A stretch of DNA of 16,225 nucleotides from Clostridia bacterium (GTDB taxonomy: Bacteria; Bacillota; Clostridia; Lutisporales; Lutisporaceae): NCBI GenBank assembly GCA_029256365.1, contig JAQSYB010000008.1, positions 1-16,225 on the forward strand. Reading direction: 5' to 3'. This document shows positions 7,145-14,811 of the stretch, one piece after another. The notes below the pieces were generated by a model, which was given only the letters and a program-made list of their open reading frames with translations, did not search any database and was not told the origin of the DNA. The translations under genes and the position numbers were made by a program. Position 1 is the first letter of the stretch. Each line of letters begins with the position of its first letter.

Positions 7145-7375
7145 ATGTATCAAAAAACAAATGAAGGAAATGAAATGCATAACAGGCTGAATGAAGACAG
7201 TACGATGAAGCATAGCACAAATCAGCGTAATACAATGGAAGATAGATTGAATGAAGATAATTTAAATGACTCCAGCTTATATGGCGAATTTGTATCAACC
7301 TTTCACCATTGGGTAAGCTCAGAGGATTTACACGCAAAAGGTGAATATCTTCAACAGCTTGGTAACCAACAGTAA
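7145..7375 (+). CDS. Small hydrophilic protein with four N-terminal decapeptide repeats
   Basis: A 76-residue protein I cannot assign to a family. Residues 1-40 are four 10-residue units in register, each starting with Met and with Asn at position six: MYQKTNEGNE, MHNRLNEDST, MKHSTNQRNT, MEDRLNEDNL. Position seven is Glu or Gln. This part is charged and polar and probably disordered or helical. Residues 41-76 differ: NDSSLYGEFVSTFHHWVSSE then a short helical tail, with one tryptophan (W56) and no cysteine. GGGGGA lies 6 bases before the ATG at 7145. An internal ATG at 7175 also has AAGGAA nearby, so a shorter start is possible. It is the second gene of a pair with the 78-residue protein, and a strong terminator follows at once. 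Confidence 0.72.
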   Translation: MYQKTNEGNEMHNRLNEDSTMKHSTNQRNTMEDRLNEDNLNDSSLYGEFVSTFHHWVSSEDLHAKGEYLQQLGNQQ

Positions 7376-7380
7376 CTTTC

Positions 7381-7411
7381 AAAAGGCCTTTCGAATGAAA
7401 GGCCTTTTTAT
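7381..7411 (+). terminator. Intrinsic terminator of the small-protein operon
   Basis: A perfect 12-bp stem AAAAGGCCTTTC / GAAAGGCCTTTT (7381-7392 with 7397-7408) with loop GAAT, ending in a T-run. It starts 6 bases after the stop codon and isolates the two small genes from ctsR. Confidence 0.9.
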
Positions 7412-7453
7412 CGCCTTCATGCTAGAATGACTCTCAATCATCAAAGAAGCTTT

Positions 7454-7478
7454 AAATATTTTATCATATAAAATATTT
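7454..7478. repeat. AT-only palindrome upstream of the ctsR promoter
   Basis: AAATATTTTA (7454-7463) and TAAAATATTT (7469-7478) are perfect inverted copies around TCATA. It lies 32 bases upstream of the -35. It may be a protein site or simple AT-rich chance; no function is claimed. Confidence 0.4.
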
Positions 7479-7509
7479 CATAATTTTTGAAGAATAATAA
7501 TATTTATAC

Positions 7510-7537
7510 TTGAAATTTTTTATAGGTTTTATATAAT
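7510..7537 (+). promoter_or_regulatory. Sigma-A promoter of the ctsR operon
   Basis: TTGAAA (7510-7515) and a perfect TATAAT (7532-7537) are separated by 16 bases. Transcription would start near 7544, just before the CtsR operator. Confidence 0.75.
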
Positions 7538-7546
7538 ATAATTAAA

Positions 7547-7563
7547 AGTCAAAGAAAGTCAAA
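7547..7563 (+). promoter_or_regulatory. CtsR operator (tandem heptad)
   Basis: AGTCAAA-GAA-AGTCAAA matches the CtsR heptad consensus RGTCAAA-NAN-RGTCAAA exactly. A third, partial copy AGTCAGG (7563-7569) runs into the ribosome site. Lying just after the likely transcription start, the site would let CtsR block transcription of its own operon. Confidence 0.9.
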
Positions 7564-7581
7564 GTCAGGATGTGTGATAAT

Positions 7582-8049
7582 ATGTCAAGAATAAGTGATT
7601 TAATTGAAAGCTTTCTAAATGAACGAATTGAGGAGCGTAAGGGTACCCTTGAAATAGGCCGCAATGAAATGGCCAATTATTTTAATTGTGCACCTTCTCA
7701 AATAAACTATGTGCTAACAACGCGCTTTACCTCTGATAGGGGCTATGTGATAGAGTCTCGGAGAGGCGGTGGCGGCTTTATAAAAATTATGAAGATAAAT
7801 TTGGATGAAAATGACTACTTACTTAAGATGTTATCCGAAAGAATCGGTGAAAGTGTAAACAAGGAGGGTGCCTTTGAATTACTTGAGATACTACACAGGA
7901 AGAATTTGATTGATCTTAGAATTAGAGACATCATTAAGAATACAGTAGATGATAATACGTTAAGCAGCTTGAATAGACCATTGAGAGATAAGCTGAGAGC
8001 AGAAATTCTAAAAGCCGCTGTAATAGCTGCATTGGTTGATGGCTATTAA
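7582..8049 (+). CDS. ctsR: CtsR, repressor of class III heat-shock genes
   Basis: A 155-residue dimeric repressor of clp genes. The N-terminal half is a winged helix: GRNEMANYFNCAPSQINYVL (about 26-45) contains the helix-turn-helix, and ESRRGGGGFI (58-67) is the glycine-rich wing with the arginines that enter the DNA minor groove and that McsB phosphorylates in relatives. The C-terminal half (about 78-150) is the four-helix domain for dimerisation and ClpC/McsB contact. I chose the second in-frame ATG (7582) because family members begin MSRxISDxIE and AGGA lies upstream. The first ATG (7570) directly abuts AGG and would have no usable ribosome site. It is the first gene of ctsR-mcsA-mcsB-clpC and is autoregulated through the heptad at 7547-7563. 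Confidence 0.95.
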   Translation: MSRISDLIESFLNERIEERKGTLEIGRNEMANYFNCAPSQINYVLTTRFTSDRGYVIESRRGGGGFIKIMKINLDENDYLLKMLSERIGESVNKEGAFELLEILHRKNLIDLRIRDIIKNTVDDNTLSSLNRPLRDKLRAEILKAAVIAALVDGY

Positions 8050-8087
8050 ATAAAAGATACAGGAAAGCAAGGTTTAGGAGGGTTATT

Positions 8088-8600
8088 ATGCAATGTGAAG
8101 AATGCGGTAAAAAACCAGCAACAGTTCATATTACAAAAATTGAAGGTGGCAAAAAGACGGATGTACATTTATGTGAACAATGTGCTGTACAGAAAAATTC
8201 TATTACATTAAATACTAATTTTTCTGTACAGGACTTAGTAGCAGGATTGTTAAATTCGGGGAGTGTAGGACCCTTTAAGGTAGATATTGTAAAGGAGCCG
8301 AAGTGTAGTGTATGTGGCCTTTCCTACAACAAATTTAAGACCTCAGGCAAATTTGGCTGCAGCAATTGCTATAAAATTTTTGGCGACAGACTAAATCCGC
8401 TATTTAAGAAGCTTCATGGCAATATCACTCATACTGGAAAGCTTCCAAATAAAGCTGCTGGTAAGATTAAATTGGTGAGAGAAATTGATAAGCTAAAACA
8501 GGATCTGAAAACTGCAATAAACAACGAAGAATATGAAAAAGCAGCGGAGTATAGAGATCGAATTAAAGAGCTTAGCGCCATGGAACAGGAGGATGTGTAA
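8088..8600 (+). CDS. mcsA: McsA, zinc-binding activator of the McsB arginine kinase
   Basis: A 170-residue cytoplasmic adaptor. Four CxxC pairs at 3-6, 29-32, 73-76 and 91-94 form two zinc modules. Residues 132-167 are a UVR motif (REIDKLKQDLKTAINNEEYEKAAEYRDRIKEL in pattern) of the type that also occurs in ClpC and UvrB. In relatives McsA binds McsB, stimulates protein arginine phosphorylation and helps inactivate CtsR under heat or thiol stress; metal or oxidant sensing through the cysteines is established for the family. AGGAGG precedes the ATG. It starts 38 bases after ctsR, and its stop overlaps the mcsB start by one base (TAATG), which implies translational coupling and matched amounts of the two partners. 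Confidence 0.95.
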   Translation: MQCEECGKKPATVHITKIEGGKKTDVHLCEQCAVQKNSITLNTNFSVQDLVAGLLNSGSVGPFKVDIVKEPKCSVCGLSYNKFKTSGKFGCSNCYKIFGDRLNPLFKKLHGNITHTGKLPNKAAGKIKLVREIDKLKQDLKTAINNEEYEKAAEYRDRIKELSAMEQEDV

Positions 8601-9625
8601 TGAGCAACTGGATTATGGGCGGTGGACCAAGCAATCATATTATATTGAGCAGCAGAGTGCGGTTGGCACGCAATTTAGCAAATACACCTTTTCCTCTCAT
8701 GCTGAATAAGACAAGTGGTGCAGATGTCATTGAGAAAATATATGATGAGGATACAAAAAATAATATATTTAAAGATTATAAATTTTATGATATGCAGGAT
8801 ACCGGTTTTGTAGACAGATATGTGCTGGTTGAAAGGCATTTAATAAGCCCTAATCTTGCAAATCATGGGTCAATAGGAGCAGCACTAATAAGTCAGGATG
8901 AGAAAGTCAGTATCATGCTCAATGAAGAAGACCATATCAGAATTCAAACTGTTTTACCTGGTCTTCAGCTGAAGGAGGCCTGGACAGAAGCTAGTGCTAT
9001 AGATGATAAAATAGAAAGCAAGGTAGATTATGCTTTTGATGAAAGACTGGGTTATTTAACTAGCTGTCCAACAAATGTGGGAACAGGGCTCAGAGCTTCT
9101 ATCATGGTACATCTACCAGGACTAAACATCAGTTCAAATATTAATAAAATTTTAAATGCAGTTACTCAGGTTGGTTTGACCATTCGAGGAATATATGGGG
9201 AGGGAACTGAATTTATAGGCAATATATTTCAGATATCCAATCAAATTACCCTAGGAAGGTCAGAGGAAGAGACCATAGACAATCTTACTGGTATAACAGA
9301 GCAAATAATAGATAAGGAAAAGGAAGCTAGGAGCATACTATTGAAGAGCAATAAAATGCTTCTTGAGGATAGAGTATGGAGAGCTTGGGGGATTATGACC
9401 AATGCCCGCAGCATTAGTGGTCAGGAATCCATGAAGCTGCTTTCTGAAATAAGATTGGGAGTGGATCTTGGGGTTCTTGAAAACATACCGATTTCGATAT
9501 TAAATGAAATAATGGTAGATACCAATAACGCCAGTCTGCAGAAACGTATTGGAACAGAATTAAACACACCGGATCGGGACATTATAAGAGCAGAAGAAAT
9601 TAGGAAATTGCTGTTACAGCAGTAG
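8600..9625 (+). CDS. mcsB: McsB, protein-arginine kinase
   Basis: A 341-residue kinase of the phosphagen-kinase fold that phosphorylates arginine side chains of proteins, marking them for ClpCP. Visible landmarks are SSRVRLARN (17-25, nucleotide-contact arginines), NEEDH (108-112, acidic residues near the guanidinium), SCPTNVGTGLRAS with the conserved cysteine C156, and GEGTEF (200-205). Near the C terminus RDIIRA (326-331) fits the RDxxRA motif that forms the allosteric phosphoarginine pocket. No N-terminal substrate-binding domain of creatine-kinase size is present, as expected for McsB. It overlaps mcsA by one base and is 16 bases before clpC. CtsR and many damaged proteins are the known targets in relatives. 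Confidence 0.96.
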   Translation: MSNWIMGGGPSNHIILSSRVRLARNLANTPFPLMLNKTSGADVIEKIYDEDTKNNIFKDYKFYDMQDTGFVDRYVLVERHLISPNLANHGSIGAALISQDEKVSIMLNEEDHIRIQTVLPGLQLKEAWTEASAIDDKIESKVDYAFDERLGYLTSCPTNVGTGLRASIMVHLPGLNISSNINKILNAVTQVGLTIRGIYGEGTEFIGNIFQISNQITLGRSEEETIDNLTGITEQIIDKEKEARSILLKSNKMLLEDRVWRAWGIMTNARSISGQESMKLLSEIRLGVDLGVLENIPISILNEIMVDTNNASLQKRIGTELNTPDRDIIRAEEIRKLLLQQ

Positions 9626-9641
9626 GCACAAGGAGGATTGT

Positions 9642-12071
9642 ATGGGTATTTTTGATAGATTTACAGAGAGAGCTCAAAAAGTTATGGTTTATGCGCAAGA
9701 AGAGGCAGTGAGCTTAAATCACAGCTATATAGGAACAGAACATATACTATTGGGGTTATTAAGAGAAGGTGAAGGCATTGCCGCAATCGTATTGAAAAAT
9801 AAAGGTATCACTTTAGATACTGTTAGAATTCATGCAGAGCAAATAGCTGGCAAGGGACAGGAAAAGGTGACGCAAGTCTTGGGCTACACCCCAAGAACAA
9901 AGACAGTAATAGAATACAGCCTTAATGAAGCCAGGGCGTTAGGTCATAATTTTATTGGAACAGAGCATCTTCTTCTGGCCTTAATAAAAGAAGGAGACGG
10001 ATTGGCGGCGCAGATGCTAAAGGGTATGGGATTAAGCTTTGAAGGCTTAATTCAGGACATATCTAAGCTTTCAAATGAGGAGCCTAATGTTAAAAAACAA
10101 GAAAAGGTTCAAAACCCGAATACACCGACTCTAAATAAATATGGCAGAGATCTAAATGATATGGCTAGGGATGGCAAACTGGATCCTATCATTGGCAGAG
10201 GCAGTGAGATCGAAAGAGTCATACAAATATTAAGCAGGAGAACCAAGAACAATCCTGTTCTGATTGGTGATCCTGGTGTTGGGAAAACTGCTGTTGCAGA
10301 AGGCTTGGCACAAAAGATCTATGAAGGTGATGTACCAGAGAGTCTAAAGAGCAAAAGAGTTGTTACTCTTGACTTATCCTCAATGGTAGCTGGAGCGAAA
10401 TATAGAGGCGAATTTGAAGAACGTCTTAAAAATGTTATGAATGAAATAAGAGAAGCCAAGGATGTCATACTTTTCATTGATGAAATGCATACAATCATTG
10501 GAGCAGGAGCTGCTGAAGGAGCAATAGATGCTTCTAATATATTGAAGCCTGCTTTGGCAAGAGGTGAGGTGCAAGCCATTGGTGCAACAACCTTGGATGA
10601 GTATAAAAAGCATATTGAGAAGGACACCGCTCTTGAAAGAAGATTTCAGCCTATTGTAGTTGGAGAACCAAGTATTGAGGAGGCTTTGCAAATATTAAAG
10701 GGCTTAAGAGACAAATATGAAGCCCACCACAAAGTGAAAATTACAGACCAAGCCATTCAAGCGGCCGTGGAGCTGTCCGATAGGTACATTACTGATCGGT
10801 ATTTACCAGACAAAGCCATCGACTTAATCGATGAAGCAGCATCTAGAGTAAGGATAAAGACCTTTACTGCGCCACCTGATTTAAAGAAGCTGGAGGATGA
10901 AATTACAGGGCTGGAGAAGGAAAAATCAGAGGCAATTAATCTGCAGGATTATGAAAAGGCAGCGAAGCTCAGAGACAGAGAAGCAGAAATTAAAAAGCAA
11001 TTGGAAAGTCAAAAGAAAAGCTGGTCCGATAAGACCCGTTCAGCAGATTCCGTGGTTGGAGAGGAAGATATAGCAGCCATTGTGTCCAGTTGGACTGGAA
11101 TACCTGTAACAAAAATGGCAGAAGCAGAATCCCAAAGACTATTGAATTTGGAGAAGATATTGCATGATAGAGTAATCGGTCAGGAAGAAGCAGTTGCGGC
11201 TGTAGCAAAAGCAATTAAAAGGGCAAGAGTAGGATTAAAAGACCCAAATAGACCAGTAGGATCCTTTGTTTTTCTGGGTCCAACAGGGGTAGGAAAGACA
11301 GAATTGACAAAAGCTCTGGCTGAGGCATTGTTTGGAGACGAAAGTGCCATGATAAGAGTGGATATGTCAGAGTATATGGAAAAACACACAGTATCTAGAT
11401 TGATAGGCTCACCTCCAGGATATGTAGGCTATGACGAAGGCGGACAGTTGACAGAGAAGGTCAAAAGAAAACCCTATTCAGTAGTATTGTTGGATGAAAT
11501 CGAAAAAGCCCATCCTGATGTATTTAATATACTGCTCCAAATACTTGAAGACGGCAGGCTGACAGATGGAAAAGGTAGAACAGTTGATTTTAAAAATACA
11601 GTTGTAGTAATGACATCCAATGTAGGAGCCCATACAATAAAGAAACAGAAGGTTCTTGGCTTTACTGCCAGCACCAACGAGAAGGAAACTGCATATGAAA
11701 AGATGAAGGACAATGTCATGGAAGAACTTCGCAGAAGCTTCCGTCCGGAATTCTTAAATAGAATTGATGATATTATTGTCTTCCATCAATTAGAAGAAGA
11801 GCATCTGAAGGAAATCGTAGATATTATGCTAAAGTCCTTGATAAAGCGTATTAAGGGAATGAATATAGAGATTGAAGTTTCCGAGGATGCAAAAGCGCTG
11901 CTTATGAAAAAAGGCTTCGATACACAGTATGGGGCAAGGCCTTTAAGAAGAGCAATAACCAAATTGGTAGAGGATCAGCTTTCAGAAGAAATACTAAAAG
12001 GCAATATACAATCCGGCAGTAAGGTTCTTATTGGTGTAGATGATGAAAAATTGAGTTTTAATACCATTTAA
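9642..12071 (+). CDS. clpC: ClpC, AAA+ unfoldase of the ClpCP protease
   Basis: An 809-residue hexameric HSP100 unfoldase of normal length. Two N-terminal Clp repeats cover about 5-145; E33 and E108, both in GTEH, correspond to the phosphoarginine-docking glutamates known from Bacillus ClpC. AAA domain 1 has GDPGVGKT (209-216) and Walker B ILFIDE (276-281). The middle domain (about 411-460) carries a UVR-like segment, the docking site for adaptors such as MecA or McsB. AAA domain 2 has GPTGVGKT (546-553), the pore loop GYVGYDEGG (593-601) and Walker B VLLDE (615-619). LGF (672-674) is the ClpP-binding loop, so it should pair with ClpP encoded elsewhere. GARPLRRAI (764-772) is sensor 2. CAAGGAGG is the ribosome site. 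It is the last gene of the CtsR operon and a strong terminator follows. Confidence 0.97.
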   Translation: MGIFDRFTERAQKVMVYAQEEAVSLNHSYIGTEHILLGLLREGEGIAAIVLKNKGITLDTVRIHAEQIAGKGQEKVTQVLGYTPRTKTVIEYSLNEARALGHNFIGTEHLLLALIKEGDGLAAQMLKGMGLSFEGLIQDISKLSNEEPNVKKQEKVQNPNTPTLNKYGRDLNDMARDGKLDPIIGRGSEIERVIQILSRRTKNNPVLIGDPGVGKTAVAEGLAQKIYEGDVPESLKSKRVVTLDLSSMVAGAKYRGEFEERLKNVMNEIREAKDVILFIDEMHTIIGAGAAEGAIDASNILKPALARGEVQAIGATTLDEYKKHIEKDTALERRFQPIVVGEPSIEEALQILKGLRDKYEAHHKVKITDQAIQAAVELSDRYITDRYLPDKAIDLIDEAASRVRIKTFTAPPDLKKLEDEITGLEKEKSEAINLQDYEKAAKLRDREAEIKKQLESQKKSWSDKTRSADSVVGEEDIAAIVSSWTGIPVTKMAEAESQRLLNLEKILHDRVIGQEEAVAAVAKAIKRARVGLKDPNRPVGSFVFLGPTGVGKTELTKALAEALFGDESAMIRVDMSEYMEKHTVSRLIGSPPGYVGYDEGGQLTEKVKRKPYSVVLLDEIEKAHPDVFNILLQILEDGRLTDGKGRTVDFKNTVVVMTSNVGAHTIKKQKVLGFTASTNEKETAYEKMKDNVMEELRRSFRPEFLNRIDDIIVFHQLEEEHLKEIVDIMLKSLIKRIKGMNIEIEVSEDAKALLMKKGFDTQYGARPLRRAITKLVEDQLSEEILKGNIQSGSKVLIGVDDEKLSFNTI

Positions 12072-12077
12072 AAACAT

Positions 12078-12120
12078 AAATGAAGGCTCTTGATAAAATG
12101 TCAAGAGCCTTCATTTTTAT
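12078..12120 (+). terminator. Intrinsic terminator of the ctsR-clpC operon
   Basis: A perfect 16-bp stem (12078-12093 with 12101-12116), including TGAAGGCTCTTGA and its complement, has a 7-base loop and ends in a T-run. It starts a few bases after the clpC stop and separates clpC from radA. Confidence 0.93.
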
Positions 12121-12265
12121 GTAGTAAAATATATTGGTGCTCCTGTCAGATTATGTAGTATAATAGAACTGAAAAATATTGTACAAACTGGATAAATAAT
12201 GATTAAATATATTTGTTTGACAAAGAATATAGATAGAGCGAATCCAAAAGGCAGGAGGGATATTT

Positions 12266-13633
12266 TTGGCTAAAACAAAAACGAAGTTTGTATGCAGTGA
12301 ATGTGGTTCTGAATCACCTAAGTGGTTGGGTAAATGTCCCGAATGCAATCAATGGAATACCTTTATTGAAGAATTAGAGCAAAAATCCATAGGGGCGAGA
12401 GTGACTGAAGAAGGTACTGCACAAAAGCCTATGGGGTTAAGTGAAATAGTTGTTACCAATGAGAATCGCCTCAGTACAGGTATGGACGAATTAAACCGTG
12501 TTTTGGGAGGCGGTTTGGTCAGTGGTTCCATGGTATTGGTTGGTGGAGACCCAGGCATAGGAAAATCTACACTTCTTCTTCAAGTAGCGGAGAGCTTAGG
12601 CAATGTAGGTATGAAAATGCTATACGCATCAGGTGAGGAGTCAGCATCTCAAATTAAGATTAGAGCGGAAAGAATGGGAGTAAAAACCCCTAATTTATAT
12701 ATTTTATCCGAAAATAACATGGAGAACATTGGTTTTTTAATATCTGAGACAAAACCAAATATTGTTATCATAGATTCAATTCAAACGATGTACGATCCGA
12801 GCTTGACCTCTGCACCAGGCAGTGTAAGTCAGGTGAGAGAGGCAACACATACATTGATGAGAATGGCAAAGACAACCAATACTACAGTATTCATTGTTGG
12901 ACATGTGACAAAGGAAGGCTCCATTGCAGGACCTAGAGTACTGGAGCATATGGTAGATACAGTTTTATACTTCGAAGGTGACAGTCATCTGTCATACAGG
13001 ATACTTCGAGGAGTGAAAAATAGATTTGGCTCAACCAATGAAATTGGTATTTTTGAAATGTCTGATGTAGGGTTAAAAGAAATATCAAATCCTTCACAAA
13101 TGCTGCTATCTGGTAGAATGCGGGGTGTGCCCGGAAGCTGTATTACTGCAGCGATTGAAGGTACCAGAGCAATGCTGGTTGAAGTACAGGCGCTGACCAG
13201 CTATACAAACTTTGGAATGCCTAGGAGAAACTCAGCAGGTGTTGATTATAATAGAGCAATACTATTGATAGCAGTTCTAGAAAAGAGAGTTGGAATGCAG
13301 CTGGGCAATTCTGATGCATATATCAATGTTGTAGGGGGAATTAAGCTTTCAGAGCCAGCGGCAGATTTGGGTATCCTGGCAGCCATCGCTTCTAGCTTTC
13401 GCAACAAGGAAATTGACGAAGGCACCATCATTATTGGTGAAGTGGGCCTGGCAGGGGAAGTAAGGGCCGTTAACTTTATGGAAAAGAGAATCAATGAAGC
13501 CATGAAGATGGGCTTTAAGACCTGCATCATTCCACAGAATAATGTAGCAAGCCTGAAGGATAAGTTTAATATGAAAATATATGGTGTTCAGAATGTAAAT
13601 GAAATGCTAGATATAGCTTTGGGAGGGAAATAG
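12266..13633 (+). CDS. radA: RadA (Sms), DNA repair and recombination ATPase
   Basis: A 455-residue RecA-like helicase that promotes branch migration of recombination intermediates. Residues 10-27 form a C4 zinc finger (C10, C13, C24, C27). The ATPase core has GGDPGIGKST (93-102) and Walker B NIVIID (165-170), then the RadA-specific KNRFG (251-255). Residues from about 285 form the Lon-protease-like ring domain (GGIKLSEPAADLGILAAIASS in part). The start is TTG, supported by AGGAGGG 6 bases upstream and by the protein beginning MAKTKTKFVC as in relatives. The 12117-12265 gap should hold its promoter: TATAAT (12159-12164) has only a poor -35, and TTGACA (12217-12222) has no good -10. disA follows with no gap. 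Confidence 0.95.
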   Translation: MAKTKTKFVCSECGSESPKWLGKCPECNQWNTFIEELEQKSIGARVTEEGTAQKPMGLSEIVVTNENRLSTGMDELNRVLGGGLVSGSMVLVGGDPGIGKSTLLLQVAESLGNVGMKMLYASGEESASQIKIRAERMGVKTPNLYILSENNMENIGFLISETKPNIVIIDSIQTMYDPSLTSAPGSVSQVREATHTLMRMAKTTNTTVFIVGHVTKEGSIAGPRVLEHMVDTVLYFEGDSHLSYRILRGVKNRFGSTNEIGIFEMSDVGLKEISNPSQMLLSGRMRGVPGSCITAAIEGTRAMLVEVQALTSYTNFGMPRRNSAGVDYNRAILLIAVLEKRVGMQLGNSDAYINVVGGIKLSEPAADLGILAAIASSFRNKEIDEGTIIIGEVGLAGEVRAVNFMEKRINEAMKMGFKTCIIPQNNVASLKDKFNMKIYGVQNVNEMLDIALGGK

Positions 13634-14713
13634 ATGAAGGGCGACGGATTAAAAGAAGATATACTCATAGGGTCATTAAAAATGCTAGCTCCAGGAACGT
13701 CGCTACGGGAAGGCTTGGAGAATGTATTGAAAGCAAAAACCGGCGGATTAATCATCATTGGAGATAGTGAAGAGGTCATGTCCATTGTAGATGGGGGATT
13801 CAACATCAATAGTGACTTTTCTACTGCCCATCTGTATGAACTTGCTAAGATGGACGGCGCAATTATTTTAAGTAGAGATTGTAAAAAAATATTACTTGCA
13901 AATACGCAGCTCATACCTGATGCCTCTATACCATCCTCAGAGACTGGGATTAGACATAGGACGGCAGAAAGAGTCGCTAGGCAGACAGGAGAACTGGTGG
14001 TTTCTATTTCACAGAGAAGAAACATTATAACCATGTACAAGGGCTACATGAAGTACATTCTAAAGGATACCAATATTATACTGTCAAAAGCAAATCAAGC
14101 TTTGCAGACTCTTACAAAATATAAATCAGTTCTAGACAAAGCATTTACAAATTTAGGAGCCGCAGAATTTGAAGATGTTGCAACAGTTCACGATGTGGCG
14201 ACGGCTGCACAAAAATGCGAGTTTGTTATTCGAATAGCCAATGAAGTGGATAGATATATATTTGAATTAGGCAACGAGGGTAGACTAGTCAGTATGCAGC
14301 TTGAAGAATTAATAGCAGGTGTGAAAGAGGAAGAAACACTTCTTATTAGAGATTATATGCCTCAGGAAGAGGGGCGAAGCTGCAAGGATATTATAAAGCT
14401 GCTGCGAAACCTCTCATCAGATGAGCTTTTGGAGCTGCCTTCCATTGTAAAGATTATAGGATTGGGAAGCAGTATAGGAACGATGGATATTCCACTTTTT
14501 CCAAGAGGATATAGAATGCTTAGTAAGGTCCCAAGATTGCCTTTGAATATCATTGAAAACCTAGCATCAAAGTTTGAAAGGTTTCAAAATATTCTTAGCG
14601 CATCCATTGAGCAATTGGATGATGTTGAAGGCATTGGAGAGGTTCGTGCCAAAAATATCAAAGACAGCTTAAAGAAAATATACGAGCAAATCCACACAGA
14701 ACGTCACCTTTAA
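13634..14713 (+). CDS. disA: DisA, DNA-integrity scanning diadenylate cyclase
   Basis: A 359-residue octameric enzyme that joins two ATP into cyclic di-AMP and stops when it meets branched DNA, signalling damage before sporulation. The cyclase (DAC) domain is about 8-145 with the catalytic motifs DGA (74-76) and RHR within GIRHRTAER (105-113). A helical spine follows, and the C-terminal helix-hairpin-helix region contains DDVEGIGEVRAKNI (about 328-341) for DNA-junction binding. The start codon directly follows the radA stop, and GGGAGGG within the radA end is the ribosome site, so the two are translationally linked. RadA and DisA interact in Bacillus and RadA can lower DisA activity, which suits this pairing. 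An IS element begins 24 bases after the stop, so the native 3' end is disturbed. Confidence 0.96.
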   Translation: MKGDGLKEDILIGSLKMLAPGTSLREGLENVLKAKTGGLIIIGDSEEVMSIVDGGFNINSDFSTAHLYELAKMDGAIILSRDCKKILLANTQLIPDASIPSSETGIRHRTAERVARQTGELVVSISQRRNIITMYKGYMKYILKDTNIILSKANQALQTLTKYKSVLDKAFTNLGAAEFEDVATVHDVATAAQKCEFVIRIANEVDRYIFELGNEGRLVSMQLEELIAGVKEEETLLIRDYMPQEEGRSCKDIIKLLRNLSSDELLELPSIVKIIGLGSSIGTMDIPLFPRGYRMLSKVPRLPLNIIENLASKFERFQNILSASIEQLDDVEGIGEVRAKNIKDSLKKIYEQIHTERHL

Positions 14714-14734
14714 TAAAAAAACTTATCACATACA

Positions 14735-14737
14735 CTG
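14735..14737. repeat. Target-site duplication, left copy (CTG)
   Basis: CTG directly left of the IS terminus TGAA matches CTG at 16063-16065 directly right of the other end. A 3-bp duplication is usual for IS3-family insertion. Confidence 0.65.
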
Positions 14738-14768
14738 TGAAGTGATATAAAGATAGTAGACACAAAAG
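14738..14768 (+). repeat. IS left terminal inverted repeat (IRL)
   Basis: It starts TGAA, has GTAGACA at 14756-14762 and AAAA at 14764-14767. These line up without gaps with the reverse complement of 16032-16062: 14 bases separate TGAA from GTAGACA at both ends. Confidence 0.75.
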
Positions 14769-14790
14769 ACCGTGTCTGCTATCTTTTTTT
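14751..14790 (+). terminator. Terminator hairpin inside the IS left end
   Basis: A 13-bp stem with one G-T pair (14751-14763 with 14772-14784) has an 8-base loop and is followed by seven T. It overlaps the left terminal repeat, so it belongs to the IS. It would stop read-through from disA into the transposase, and it now also serves as the disA terminator. Confidence 0.85.
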
Positions 14791-14811
14791 ATATACAGGA
14801 GGGATAAAGAC

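Noticed and set aside
6915..7382. A 155-codon minus-strand frame covering both small genes
   Set aside because: It lacks a ribosome site, its product is rich in Cys, Tyr, Phe and His as expected of an antisense shadow, and the plus-strand genes have strong ribosome sites and a terminator.
7565..7581. ATG at 7570 as the ctsR start
   Set aside because: AGG directly abuts it, leaving no spacing, and the four extra residues are not typical of CtsR; the ATG at 7582 fits both.
12217..12222. Perfect TTGACA as the radA -35
   Set aside because: No acceptable -10 occurs 16-18 bases downstream; it is probably chance.
13588..14040. A 150-codon minus-strand frame over the start of disA
   Set aside because: The disA catalytic motifs are clear in the plus frame; this is a shadow.
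14714..14790. The hairpin after disA as the native disA terminator
   Set aside because: It lies inside the IS, overlapping its left terminal repeat, so it arrived with the element.
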